The notes below the pieces were generated by a model that was given only the letters and a program-made list of their open reading frames with translations, made no database searches and was not told the DNA's origin. A program made the position numbers and the translations under genes. Positions 24,388 through 36,854 of a DNA stretch of 64,000 nucleotides are shown one piece after another. The stretch comes from Scolanthus callimorphus. Its lineage: Eukaryota; Cnidaria; Anthozoa; Actiniaria; Edwardsiidae. Position 1 is the stretch's first letter. Each line of letters starts with the position of its first letter. The DNA lies in the NCBI GenBank assembly GCA_033964015.1, contig CM066919.1, forward strand, positions 930,001 through 994,000. The letters run 5' to 3'.

Positions 24388-25506
24388 CACTCATCTACTC
24401 GATATCCTTACCCTCCCCACCCCTGACGGGAAGATTCGAGTCGGGTTTTAGCAGGGTTAAGACAGATGCTGTCACCCGCAATTTCGGCACGATTGCAGCG
24501 CCGAGGAAATGGCAAGGTAATGCAATGCAAGACAATGAACAAGTGTAAAAATACCCGATCACAAGGGTAACTTTGGCCCAAATGCTGGCACAACTTTGCA
24601 CAAACGCTCGGCTAGAGAATCTCACATAACCTGGCAATCATAGAACTCAACAATGGCGTTTTTATAATTCTACTCTTCATCTTCGGAGGGGTGGGGAGCA
24701 TCAAAGTCTCCCCCAAGCTTCACGTGGTCACTTACTAGACTAATTCGCTCTCCTTATCAACCTTGTACGCTGTGGTACTAAGATAGTGGTGTGAGGCCAT
24801 ATTTTGTTAACATACTAAACTACAGAGAAGTTGTGTTGTTTTCTAGAAACCGTTTACATCCAGGTTGTTCTTTGCATCACGTACTTTATTCGAGTTATTT
24901 TTTTATCAAAGATTGAAGCATACATCAATGAGTTTGGTCATCAAAACCTCTTTTTTTAGTTCCTAGGTTTACAATTTCGTAGACGGCGAATACAATTGCC
25001 AATGCGACTAAATTGGTATCTCTGTCGACCCACTTCTTACTCCAGTCGCCATTTGGCGACATAATTTGAAAGAATAACCTCTCTAGGACAAATACTCTGG
25101 CGACCAAGTTTTTAAATCGTGGATACGCGTAGAGCATCGCTAGGTGACCAAACTTGGGTAAATTTATCTTCGCGCATGGGTGGTGCAACACCAAGGTCAC
25201 GTGGTATAGCGTCATTGATGACGACATCACCACCATCACCAGACGACCAAACGTGGATGAACGGTATCCCCGATTTCACCGAGGCACTCGGTGCCTTTGA
25301 TTTATCTTTGCGACCTCTTAACATGATAGGATCCAACTGGCGGCTTGATAAAATGGTTAGTTTCCATCTTGCGACCAAATACAAGGATTTTGCGACTAAA
25401 ATGATGGCTTGGCGACACGTTTGTAAAACTTGGTCACCAGCAGGTGCTCCACAAAATCGAGTGGTAAAAGCCTCGTGTACGTCTGAGATTCACTCAAATT
25501 GCTTGC
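24388..25506. other. Intergenic, repeat-bearing
   Basis: After the NAE1 stop. Contains the 24436-24606 copy of the element interior described at 23691-24043 (landmarks GCAATTTCGGCACGATTGCA and GGCAAGGTAATGCAATGCAA), then a diverged stretch with recurring GCGACCAA motifs (24990-25440). No gene was recognised. Confidence 0.6.
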
Positions 25507-27074
25507 TTACAGCTAAAACCATTGCATCGCGACCCACGTTTTCAAAAACATCAAATTATTTTTAGCGAAACTCCCCGTGCCGAAGGCACGGAGTGGAGCC
25601 CCATACGTATCATTCAACGTCACATGAGAAAGCAACCCATCCAAGCCAAAACGATACGTTCAGCGGCTTACGAAAACATCGCGGGCTCTTATTTACGCAT
25701 GCGCACTTGCGTTTTTGGCGACCCGTGTACACAGCCAATCACAGTCCGTCTTGGATCACTGAGCGCGCGCGTCAGTTTGTCTTCCAGCACAGCGCCGCAC
25801 GGTGCTTTGACGCGGTGCTTGGCAGAGGACACGGACCGGAAGTCGCTCCTTCATTTTCCCGCCGATAAAACTCACAAAACACGCGCCCGCGTCGGCTCAC
25901 TCGAGTTCATAATTTTGTCGAGTCAAACTGAGACAAACTCGTGGGTGCGAACCACGCCAAATTTGCTCAAAAGAATTCTCTAATGATTGTCAAAATACTT
26001 CGGATTCGATTCCTTCGCCGAAATTTCATAATGTTGTTTAGTCATTTTGGAGAAACTATGAGGGAGTTGCAAAAGATTCAAAGGCTAGATTGCAGAATAC
26101 CCGGCCCACGGCGAAGCAAGACTTCGGCGTTCTTCTGAAGAAAAACAACAGTTTCTTTCGTAAAAGCTGCAAACGACTACGAACAGGGAGCCAGAACTGG
26201 ATTGAACAGGATTGACAGAAAATTGCAATGGTTTTAGCAGAATAATATATTTAGGAAAATTGGCTTTGTGCAAAAGCTTGCCAAGTAAGAATGAATTCAA
26301 CTCAACACGACGGAGACTTTCGGAGGAAAGAAACGACTTCACTATCAGTTATCGGTAAGCACAAAGCTTGAAATTGCTTATGCTATTTATATTTTTAGCT
26401 TCCAAGTATTGCATTCCTGATGAGAAAATTCTGACTTTACATGTAACTTGTACGTTTTGCTGCTTTAGTTGGCTCCCTCGAGGTTTCTTTTTCTCCGACT
26501 AAACTCGAATTATAGTTTGATTGATTTTCCTTTGTCACATGTTAGATTTAGTTAGTACAATGAGACAAATACTATGTCAAGTATTCTTTGTTGTGGATTT
26601 CGCTGAAAATCTTATTATTTTTCATTTTTATTTCAAGGAGATTATCTTTTGCCGGTCGTGAACTGCGACTTTTAGCATATCAGAACGCGCTAATACTATC
26701 ATTGCCATATAATGGTAACATGAATTTTCTTGATTTAAACTGTAAAGGTGAGCTCCCTGTGAGTAGACGTGGGGTGTGTATGATTGGAGTTCCGCTTTTA
26801 GGCATTGCCTAAATCTATATATTAGATTTTTGACTTTGCTGTTCCAGCAATCAAACTATCTGAGCCAATGAAACCCTTGCCCTGTTTCGCTTAGTGCAGT
26901 CAATTGGCTTTCCTCCGAACCAGACAACTTCGCGAAGGAAAGCCAGGCGACTACACCAGGCGAAACAGGGCAATAAATTGGTTGGCTCATAAGGTTTGAC
27001 TGACGGAACAGCGAAGCCAAAAACAAATCGATGTTTTCAAAACGCGGGTCGCGATGCAACGATTTTAGCTGTAA
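25507..27074. mobile_element. 1.57-kb inverted-repeat element between NAE1 and FMO
   Basis: Left end TTACAGCTAAAACCATTGCA with CGCGACCCACGTTTTC matches the complement of the right end (GTAA at 27074) over about 60 bp with few differences. A second, inner inverted repeat at about 26826-27018 (GCTGTTCC...CAAAC...GAGCCA, then TTGCCCTGTTTCGC) forms a 190-bp hairpin next to the right end. No transposase-like ORF is visible, so it looks non-autonomous. Confidence 0.7.
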
Positions 27075-27659
27075 TTTAATCAAATATTTTGTTCTAGCCT
27101 GATGTACTAGCCTTTTTGAAATCGTTATTGTAAATTTCTATATGTATATGAAGAAAACTTTATACAGCTGTTTCTTTTCGTTCACTTCCTTACGGGGCTT
27201 TTTCTTTTTTTTTTCTTTTCTTTTTATGCCTCCTTTTCTGTTTTGTATATAAACCTTCAAATTATTTGATTCCAAATCTTGCGGATTGAAAATGGAACTT
27301 TGAGGGCCCTCAAACTCTTTCAAGGTAAAAGATCTTGTGAGGACTCTACTCGTATTCTACGTTTATTAAGCTAAAAATGGTTTATAGGTTTGTACATTTG
27401 GGTCAAATGTGTCGCACTCCCGAGGTTTATTAGCGGACATATATCCCTGAACCTCCACCGTAACCTTAAAGGATTCGCTACAGGCACTCAAACCCGCGAC
27501 AAAACCAAACGCTGCCCAAAAAAGGTCACCAGACGAAGAGCTGTCACGCAGCTGATATTCACGATCGATTTGTTTACTTTCCAAAACCAACCGAAGATTG
27601 TGTTACTTGGTTGAACAAACTCGAGTTGAACTTGACAAAAACATCAGGGAAATTTGACC

Positions 27660-30600
27660 ATGAAGGTAGCTATTATCGGATCCGGCGCAAGTGGACTCGT
27701 TTCCATGAAATGCTGTCTTGACGAAGGACTACAGCCTGTCTGCTTCGAACAAGAAGACTCCATCGGTGGTTTGTGGTACTTCACTCCAGACGAGCGCCAC
27801 AGTTCAGTCTATCGCTCCATAGTTATCAACACAAGCAAAGAAATGATGTGTTTCTCTGACTTCCCCATCCCCAAAGAGTTTCCCCCATTCATGCATCACT
27901 CGTACGTCATGAAGTATTTCCACCTCTTTGCCAAACATTTCGACCTGTACAAGAACATTCGCTTTAGGACTAAAGTCCTTGAGGTTAAAAAGGCTCCAGA
28001 CTATGAAGAGACGGGCAACTTGGAGATTTATTACACAGAATTAGATGGAGAAAACAAGGATCTTGTTAAGAGAGAAGTTTTTAACGCGTTGATGGTTTGT
28101 GTTGGGCATCATTCGAGGCCTCATTGGCCTGCCTTCCCTGGAATGGACTTGTTTCGCGGAAGGAAGATTCATAGTCACGCTTACAAGGACTTCAAGGAGT
28201 TCCAAGGCAAGAATGTGCTTGTGATAGGTACGTAAAGGACCGGGTCACGCAGGGTACCTTATTCTCCTTTTTGTTCACGAAAATGTTGTCGGCACATTTC
28301 GTGAGTCGATAATTTCGCGATGGGACCCGGAAAAATTATATTATTTGCAGGGAATTTTTAATTAAAATTTCGTCTATGCCTTTATTTTTACACTATAGAT
28401 AAGCCCAATATACGCTTCAAAATGAGGTATCACTTTTACTGCGTACAATTATTTAACAAAAAAGTACCCCGAAGGTGTTCAGTAACCTGAACCACTAGAG
28501 CTCCTACACCATTCATACCAAAGTATGCTCGGGTTATCATGCTCATTATACTTGTTATTCTCTGTCTATCATTCTAACTTAATCATGGCCTTCTCCACAT
28601 GTTTTCCAGGCATCGGAAACTCGGGTGGCGACATCGCAGTGGAGCTCAGTCGACAAGACGACATCAAGGTGTCCCTGAGCACGCGTAGGGGATCATGGAT
28701 ATTATCACGGCTAGACAAGAGTGGACTTCCAATTGATCACTCCCACAGCAGACGTGTGACTCAAGCACTGCCGAGCTCGATCAGGGGCGCGCTATTGATG
28801 AGGGCTATCAATTCAAGGTAAGGGTTTAGGACATATTAGGGCTGTTTTGCGGGCTTCCGCACGCTCACTCAGCAGATGCGTGACTCAAGCATTGCCGAGC
28901 TCAGGGGCGCGCTATTGATGAGGGCTATCAATTCAAGGTAAGGGTTTAGGACATATTAGGGCTGTTTTGCGGGCTTCCGCACGCTCACTCAGCGGACGTG
29001 TGACTCAAGCACTGTCGGGCTCACTCGGCATTGTTTAGAATCCTAAACAATAGCAAGGCCAATGCATATTGATTTTACCTCTTCTAGGATTGATCATGAG
29101 AAATTAGGACTCAAACCAGAGCACCCTCCGTGGAGTCAGCACCCTATGGTAAATGACGACCTGCCTAACAGAATCATGAACGGGACGGTCACCTTGAAAC
29201 CAAACGTGACAACATTCACAGAGACGGGCTGCGAGTTTGAGGACGGGACCTCGGATGAGCACATCGATGATGTGATATTCTGTACGGGTTACAACATCGG
29301 ATTCAACTGCCTAGACCGTACAATTCTACCTGTCGACGACAATAATGTTACTTTGTACAAGTACGTGTTTCCGCCACACCTGGCTAAACCGACCTTGGCA
29401 ATACTGGGGTGCTTCCAACCTCTTGGTGCGATAAACCCCATAGTTGACTTGCAGGCGCGCTGGGTGACGCGGGTGTTTAAGAGACTGGAGCGTCTGCCGA
29501 CGCAAGCTGAGATGATGGAAGACGTCAGAGTTAAGAGGGAGATGATGTCAGGGAGGTACTACGCCTCGCGGCGACACACCATACAGGTAAGACTACACGC
29601 TTTATTCAAACACACGCTTTATACAAAGGCCTGTTATTGTATCAAAACTCGCCTATTCTTGCTTTTTCTTGCCTTATCTCGTCAGTTCTCGCCTCTTCTC
29701 GCTTGCATCCATCACAACTTTTATAGTGGCAGATCCAGGATTTTACTACGGGGGGTTCCGTTTCTTCTTCACTCCTTCGAGGACTGATACGGGCAATGTA
29801 TTAAGGAGAGCTCGTCCACGAGCGGTCTGGGTTTCACAATAAAATCGTTATTGTTCTGATGCTCAAGTGGGGTTCCGTGGAACCCTTGGAACCCCCGCTG
29901 GATCCGCCACTGTTTTAGGCTAGTCTTGCCTCCCCCTTTTCTTCTCACCTACCTTTGACAAGAGTATTCTTTTTGGTTGTTTTAACGTTCTTCGATTCTT
30001 AGGGCTGGTTCACACACGAACAGAACGCAAGTTCATGGCAAGTGTAAATCACAGCGACGCAAGCGCAGCTTAAAATCAACGTTTATTAGTTTGCTTGCGC
30101 TTGCGTTCGCTTGAATTACAGTAGACACAAGACACACAACGTCTCGATGTTCTTGCTCTTACGTCTGCGCTTGCGTTCGCTTGATTTACACTAGACGCAA
30201 GCACAAGGACACACAACGTCTCGATGTTCTTGCGTCTGCGCTTGCGTCTGGCACGCCATGATGTCCTCTGTGCATCTATTACTCTAGCACAAAAAAACGA
30301 GATTTATTTGTCGATTATAAGAGCGTGCGTTTTGCTAGCGTTGTTGTATAAATAGTATTTTGAGGACGCTAGAACCCAGTAAGAGCTATCAGTCATACAA
30401 AGTGTAAATTCTATTTTTATCCCAAAAGGTCGACTACGTCGGCTACAGCGATGAGCTCGCAGATTTGATCGGTTGTAAGCCGTCACTATGGAAACTACTC
30501 TTTACTGATCCAGTGTTGGCGTTTCGCTGCTTCTTTGGGCCCTGCGTGCCCTCGCAGTACCGTCTAATGGGACCTGGCGCGTGGCCTGGGGCAAGGAACG

Positions 30601-30758
30601 CCGTTTTAAATGCAGATCATAATGTTCATTTCTCCACGAAGTCGCGCGCCCTGGCGAGGAAAGGCGGGCGTGCATATACCATTGGAAGTATGATGAAAGT
30701 TGTATTACTGTTGGGTCTGCTCTACGCTGTGCTCTGGAAGCTCGTATTATGGCACTAA
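27660..30758 (+). CDS. Flavin-containing monooxygenase (dimethylaniline N-oxide-forming type)
   Basis: Class B FAD/NADPH monooxygenase that oxygenates soft nucleophilic N or S atoms of xenobiotics and metabolites; a C-terminal anchor suggests ER membrane. Exons 27660-28227, 28610-28817, 29088-29586, 30429-30758 join in phase to 534 codons plus stop, the usual family length. Seen: FAD motif GSGASG at residues 7-12, the conserved [13 protein letters not shown] block, FMO signature FxGxxxHxxxY (F165-Y175), NADPH motif GIGNSGGD (190-197), [13 protein letters not shown], and CTGY in the place of the ATGY motif. A hydrophobic tail ([18 protein letters not shown]) ends the protein. The ATG at 27660 is the first in frame. 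The exon 2 end and its donor are partly duplicated in the following intron. No evidence allows assignment to a vertebrate FMO number. Confidence 0.95.
28751..29020 (+). repeat. Tandem duplication of the FMO exon 2 tail and 5' splice site
   Basis: The block from GACGTGTGACTCAAGCACTG (28751) through the donor AATTCAAG|GTAAGG and on to CACGCTCACTCAGC is repeated at 28875, with a third truncated start at 28995. Periods are 124 and 120 bp. The second copy differs by a few bases and a 4-base deletion, so it is recent. The second copy keeps a good donor but has no acceptor in front of it. Confidence 0.9.
29725..29912. mobile_element. MITE with AGTGGC(A/G)GATCCAG ends
   Basis: Ends AGTGGCAGATCCAGGATTTT / CTGGATCCGCCACT with GGGGGGTTCCGTTTC-type and GGGGTTCCGTGGAACCC segments inside. 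A related element lies at 41209-41501. In FMO intron 3. Confidence 0.7.
29998..30257. mobile_element. MITE with internal GCGCAAGC repeats, copy 2
   Basis: Starts TTAGGGCTGGTTCACACACG and carries ACGCAAG/CTTGCGTC repeats and two CACAACGTCTCGATGTTCTT blocks. The right terminal repeat is missing. In FMO intron 3. Confidence 0.8.
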
Positions 30759-31211
30759 CATGAGGAGGAGGGTTTTAGGTTTTATATCTTCAAAACGGTC
30801 GTGCCCGATCCGGCTCGAAAGACCATGTTGATTATTCGTGAATTGAAAATAGATACCACTGTTTTTATTTTTTTATTTTCTAAACCTGGCCATATGAGTG
30901 GAAGAGTCTATTTTGAATTTAGACGGGGAATCGGTACTTTGAGAGTGAGAATCTTGGCGAGCAGTGGTGCCATAGCAGCGCTGATTACCGCCATCTTTCT
31001 TTTGAGAGAGGGACATCATTTGTAACCATGACAACTGATTCTCGCGGGATTAAAAATCTACAACCTAAAAATAGATCCATCTACTCGTGCGCTTCACGCA
31101 CCTCTATTAGGTGATGGGAGGCTTCTGCTGATGGGCTCCTTCTCAAATGATGTTCCTGAGAACATTTTTTCTTTTAAAATCACGCGCCTTTCGCACTCAT
31201 GACTTGCGAAG
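30759..31211. other. Convergent intergenic region FMO/GPCR
   Basis: 453 bp between two converging stop codons; it should hold the 3' UTRs of both genes. Contains a short stretch (AAATAGA...GGAGGCT.. CTGATGGGCTCCT, about 31065-31143) resembling 45675-45775. No extra gene was recognised. Confidence 0.5.
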
Positions 31212-33286
31212 TCACTCGCCGCTTTCTGAGGCTTGTTGCGACTCTTGTTTGCCGACATCAGTGGTTGACGGAAGGTACTTCTGGACTTTCACACTCAAGA
31301 CAACCACGCTATTAGTATTTTCCAGACCATTGTTGTGTCTGTCGTCAACATTCATGTCAAGACCTTTCCCATTCCTCTTGAGCATCTTCAGCTTTCGACA
31401 AAAATTCCACAAAGATAAGTCTCTGAATTCGTGCCGGATTTTCTCATTAAGCCAAACATAGATGCACATATTTAGAAAACCATTGCTAAAAAGGAGAGCT
31501 GCTGCGTAAGGGTAGAAACTCAAGTCAAAACGCGTGATATCCGATAACAAAAACCCTGACCAGCAAATGATATATGCAGCTAGTGTGATGATGATCATTT
31601 TTGTAGCTTTGCCAGCCGTTTTGTTAGCGAGATTGACTTGTCTTCTGTCTTGGTGATCTCCAGGTACCTTCCTTGTCCATAGGATATAACCAATTATAGT
31701 GTACATTGTTGTCATAGCAACCAGTGACATAAGAAAAACAATGCTCAGTAAGATCCCGGTTGCATAGCTCGATAAGGCGCCACAGAATATTTTGCCATTT
31801 GGTAAGGTAGCGAGGCACGAGGTCAACGGGTACTCTAGACTCAACAAAACAGATCCACTCCACGTAGTTAGTATGGCGTATTTAAGCCAATTGGAGTTGC
31901 TCTTGTGCTTTAGTGGCTGCTTGATCGCTAGAACCTATCCACTGTTATAAACAAGAGGCTAAACAGTGACACATAGCACGGAATAAAACTTGAAGCCATG
32001 GAAATACGGCAAGTTATTTCACCAAACACTCCACCAAACCACTGGAGTCCTGTCCATGTATGGTGAGCAAGAGCAGGGAAACACGACAGGCAGGTTATGA
32101 GATCTCCAATTGCCATATTTAGAATAAGAAGGTTGGTTGTTGTGCGCATGCGTGGTTGTCGTGTCACGTGTATGATGATTGCGTTACTCATGAGAGATAA
32201 GAACGCCGAGAGTGTCATGGTCACGACACCGTACAGTTTAGCTTGGCCTGTGACCGGTTGCGGGTGATTGATGCAGGTCGGATTTTGAGATGAGTTTAGA
32301 AACCGGTTTAGAGTTTCTGAAAAGGAACAACAAATGATGTGTTAGCTCAGATACACCTAGGAATAACCGCATCCAACATTCTGGGACCCAGACCTCTCGT
32401 TTTGCGGGATAGGATCTGGTGAGAGCCATTTGAGGGCCTTCGCTGATTGGCTGATTTTGAACGATCGAGCATCCAAAGGAAGCTCTTTCTCTCAACGGCT
32501 CTGTGTCAAATCTTTTTGGCTCTGTAAAAAATTTGTCAGCAGTGAACAAGGGATCATTTTCCCAACAAGCACGGGTCAGAATGCCACCAAATAAGCAAAA
32601 AAGCACTACAATAAGCTCAAAAAGTTCAAAAAACTACGTTAACAAATAAGAAATTAAAACAAATATTCCAAAATTAGAATAAATTTGCGAGGAAGCCTAA
32701 ATTCGTTTTGCCAGCAAAGTGGAATACAAAAGAGGTTCCGAGCAAGAGGTGGTTTAGGTCTTATCTCGCTTTATCTCGCAGCTCCTAATTGGCACAATTT
32801 TTCCTTATCTCGCCTTATCTCGCCTTACCTCGCCTTATCTCGCTTTATCTCTCCTTATCTCGCCTTATCTCGCCTTATCTCACCTTATCTCGCCTTATCT
32901 CAACTTATCTTGCCTTATCTCACCTTATCTCGCCTTATCTCACCTTACCTCGCCTTATCTCGCTTTATCTCACCTTATCTCACCTTATCTCGCCTTATCT
33001 CGCCTTATCTCGTATAAACTCAGGGCGAGATAAGGTCCCAGAATAGGCCTCGGTTTCAATGACTTTTCCCAGCCAGGAGCGCAAGGGGGCGAGAAGCAGA
33101 TTTTCTGAGAAACAGGTGCATCGTGTGCCCGTGAATGTGCTAATTTTGAGGTATTCAAATTTACCGTTTCGTCTTACCTTCTTGGGTAGATGAAGTATTT
33201 CCCTCTCCCTTTACACTGACGATGTGGTCGCTCAAAAAAAGATGAAGAAGCACAAATACCTTTGAAGTAACCGTTAGAATACGCAT
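31212..33286 (-). CDS. Rhodopsin-class (class A) G-protein-coupled receptor, with a one-base frame break
   Basis: Exon 1 33178-33286 encodes MRILTVTSK and a hydrophobic signal-peptide-like stretch; exon 2 is 31212-32316. Splicing is in phase (GAA|G..AA). N-terminus holds NTS (30) and NSS (44) glycosylation sites. Seven hydrophobic spans follow in the class A pattern: TM2 LLILNMAIGDL, a Cys at the TM3 start (ITCRIS), DRY-position VDRF, TM6 CWSGF where CWxP is usual, TM7 NMCIY where NPxxY is usual, then a basic C-tail. At about 31929-31932 the frame is lost right after VDRF; adding one base restores AIKQPLKHK and reading to the stop, 404 residues. Ligand unknown; a peptide- or monoamine-like cnidarian orphan receptor is the likeliest description. 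Confidence 0.85.
32385..32515. mobile_element. Partial copy of the CCCAGAGCTCCCC MITE
   Basis: Contains the interior phrases GAGGGCCTTCGCTGATTGGC, TGATTTTGAACG and CTCAACGGCTCTGTGTCAAA shared with 20216-20416. The ends are degraded. In the single GPCR intron. Confidence 0.6.
32760..33035 (+). repeat. 10-bp tandem repeat (CCTTATCTCG)n
   Basis: About 25 tandem units of CCTTATCTCG with TCAC/TTAC/CTTT variants, in the GPCR intron. It gives Leu-Ser-Pro-Tyr repeat ORFs that are not genes. Confidence 0.9.
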
Positions 33287-36235
33287 CCTGGACGAATGCG
33301 TCAATGGAGATCAGATTTAGAGGATTTTTGCCTCATATGCTTGTTAAAAATGAGAAACAGGTGACCAAGCTGGTAGTCTCGGCTGTGATTTAATTTGGTG
33401 CAGCTTTGTTTCGATGATAACCAGGAAACCCATAAAGCTCATCAGTACAGCATTGGTACCCTGCTAGAATTAAGTACAGCTTTTAGAGCCCTCGGCAAAT
33501 CGCAATTAATTTTGCCTGCTATTACTTCAAGTATAACTCCATTGATGGGGAATACTTTTGTATATTCAGGCTGTCAGGCTGTGATTGGTGGGATGTTTCA
33601 ATTTTGTCTCATGCTCGGGAGGTAATAAGTTAAGAAATTTCGGAAAATAGTTGCTAGGTAAAATCAATTTTACAGTGAGGGCAATTAACACAGCGCTTCG
33701 AGTTCAACGCACTGAATGATTTTGTTCGCTGGAATTACCATAATACCAATTACTCTGGACGATCACAACAAGATTTCTGGCTATTGTTTTAGGATTAACC
33801 ATGGTTTATGTTATTTGTTACGATAGATAGATGTACTTTTATTTATTTTGAATAAAGATAAATAATAATAATTATTATTATTACTATTACTGTACGTTAA
33901 TATTTTTAAAAGGGCTTTTTCTACAAAATAATTCCTTGCAGGCGCTGGTGTCTTTTTTTAAAGTGTGGATGAATGTCTACTGTTGATCGTCAAAGTAGAT
34001 TCAACGGAGAAGTAAAAAAAGACCAACTGGAATTTGGAAGGGGCTTTGAATCTTAAGACAACGTATTTTTAATATTTTCTTTTAATAATCTATAATTAAT
34101 CATCTAATCATATAATTAATAATATTAATATTGTTAATATTTTCTATTATTACATGATTGACACCTTTTCTATTGTTATTCAAGACCCTTTATTTTACTT
34201 AAATCCCTATGAATTAATTACATTCTTAAAGAACGGGGAGGGCTTGAAGTTTCAGCAGGGAAGATTGGGGCTATTATTGAATAATTAGTCATAAATGACC
34301 CGCATTATAAATGCGCAGGTCTTTATGGAACAATTGATTCTCGTAAATGACCCGGCGCATTTATAATGAGGAGCAATTATGACTAATTAGACAAATAAAG
34401 CCCACCCCTTCTGATGCTGAAACACATTTACAGCTAAATGATAAATACTACAAAGTTGTTTGCTAGGTTAAATTGAAAATAAATATATATTTGAACAAAA
34501 AAATGTAATTACTAGCTTTAACTGAATAGTGTGTCTCTAAATTGCAAATTGGCGATTCTTTCTACTTTTCTACTAAATTTAACTATAATTAATGTTTTTC
34601 TATTTATATTTGCTATTAATAATCTTTCTCTAAATATTTAATCCTTTGTATTCACAGGTTTGTAATTACTTCCATTGTTCTTTGTACTAAATTCTATTCG
34701 CTTTGCTTTACGCTCACAATCTGAGGATGGGGTTAGGTTTTATTTAATCAATCATGTTGAAAGTTAAATATGTCGTCATAAGTCTACGATTTCTATTAAT
34801 AATGGTAATTGAAGCAGAATGGAGTGAAATTTGGTCTGAAATTCATCCGCCGTCATTTTAAAATGGAGAATATAATAAAGGAAAAAATCACACTCCTGTT
34901 AGCCAATCAGGATGGATGGAGGGGGGCTTTTTAGACCCTCCTCTAAATTTCAATAACTTTCGAACGACTCAAGCTATTACTTTCGAACTCGGTGACTTTT
35001 TAGGAAATTTATTTTGGGACCTACAATATATGAATATCTTATTAGGTGTTCACGGGAACGTTATTTTGTTTTAAAAGCATGTTATGTACAAGGCGCGGAG
35101 ATGGCCTTGTAAAAGATAAACTCGGTAAATACTGCAGAGTTAGCAATAAATTGAAAATCAAGATAACAAAAGTGATAACAAGAGTGCTGGAGTGCATTTA
35201 TAGCTCAAGGTGAAAATCAAGAGCAAAATAACTCAGCATTATCGTTCATTCTTTCATTTCGCTGCTCGGGGTTCTGCGACCAGGGCCACAAAATCAGTGC
35301 CTTGGTAGATTTGTCACGCTATCTTCGGAATGCAACAATATGCTCGCTTGATATTTTCTGTAAAAAGTCCATGAAATGACAGGAAAAGGTGTGAGGTCTT
35401 TCGGAAGGGACATTTTACACAATTCCCCCAACTCGTGCGGAAAATTATCTGAAGTTGTAAAAGATACGGAAACCGGAGAGTGCGAGTTGTCATTCCCTGA
35501 ATACACAGCTGGGAAGCTAGAGCGGATTTTGAATGAGTGTAGAGAACAAAACTCACAGTAACTACACTATTAGCCAATCAGAAACGAAACCATTCAACAA
35601 CCAACCAATCCATTGTCCTACATCACTATGACGTCATGGTTTGTGTACATGAACAAGATAGCTGAAATTTGTTCAAATAAAAGTTCCATTCGAGATGTGG
35701 GTCTTGATATTCTAGCATACAACTTTGCTTTACATCATGAATGGCATTTTCATTATGGTTTGGTCATTTCTAAACGCTGCTGTCCCCTCTGGCGACCATG
35801 ATTCATAGCGCTAAAACAATAGAAGTGTTTTGATATGACGTCATAATGAAATAGGTCGAATAAAACAGTGATGATTGCAGGACTAAACACAATTAAAGGT
35901 ATACGGAATCAGTTGTTTGCAATCTGATTGGCTGGGAGAGCAAAGTCGCGATGCTCAACCAACCGAAACGCATGAAAGAAAACGCAACAAAAAGTAAATC
36001 TGATTTACTTTCGACAATCAACTGAAATCCGTCCATAACTATTCTGTCTGACTCAGTCTGCCTCGTGAGATGACTAGTTATTTTTTCAGCGGTCCGGTAT
36101 CCATCAAATCGCGCGCTCTGATTGGCTCGCGAGCGGTCCGGAATCCTACGATCCGTCCGGACCCCGGGTCCGGATGAATCGCGCGCGCGCTAATTTCTGT
36201 GAAGTTTTATGCTGTTTCAGTGAAAGCAAAAAAAT

Positions 36236-36390
36236 TAATATATTATTTACCGGCTTGGGTCGGTCCGGATCGTGAAGGTCTCGGTCAGTATTTTCAAGAC
36301 CTCGGTCACGGTATTCGGTCTCGGTCAGTATTTTCAAGACCTCGGTCACGGTATTTCACGATCCGGACCTCCCAGCCGGTAAATAACATA
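36236..36390. mobile_element. Small TIR element with internal tandem repeat
   Basis: Ends ATTATTTACCGGCTTGGGTC and its near-complement (about 37 bp) enclose two copies of a 37-bp unit around GGTCTCGGTCAGTATTTTCA. A solo left-end-like fragment (GTTATTTACCGGCTTTAGATCGG with GG) is at about 4880-4910. It abuts the next element. Confidence 0.75.
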
Positions 36391-36396
36391 TATGTA

Positions 36397-36854
36397 TTAA
36401 GTAATGGTCCATATAAGAACTACAGAGCCAACGGCAAAGCATGCTGGAATGCAATTATTTTCTATTGAAAATATAGGCTTTTTCATTGGCTTAGACACAA
36501 AAATCTGTAAAATTACCAATGAAAGAAAAACTTTTCTCGGGATTTATAAGGAGATATAAGCACATGTGGTACTCACAAACAGGATATGCAATTTTTAAAG
36601 ACTTTGTATGTGGGGAACCTAGCGTAAAATGCTGATTCTCCCTCCTTTGTTCTTCTTTAATGTGATTGGTCTACAGACTCTTTATTGCCATATTCTCTCA
36701 AAGCAAGTCGAAGTCTATCTTTTTTTTACTTTTATTATGTTACTAGTCATGACAACTTCCTGTGGTAAAACAATGGGACATATCCTATGTGGGGAACCCT
36801 CAATGCCGTAGAACAATGGAGTTTCGTTTCCTTCTTGCATGGATGATTACTTAA
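36397..36854. mobile_element. 458-bp TTAA-bounded MITE, copy 2
   Basis: TTAA + GTAATGGTCCATATAAGAAC at the left and GTTCTTGCATGGATGATTAC-like sequence + TTAA at the right; TIR identity is higher than in copy 1. Same length and orientation as 1925-2382, with scattered substitutions and balanced small indels. Intergenic. Confidence 0.85.

Noticed and set aside
32685..33046. ORFs with repeated LISPYLALSR
   Set aside because: Translation of the CCTTATCTCG tandem repeat in the GPCR intron.
35376..35561. 61-aa ORF ending LERILNECREQNSQ
   Set aside because: Reads somewhat protein-like but is overlapped by equally open minus frames, has no recognised family and no splice partner.
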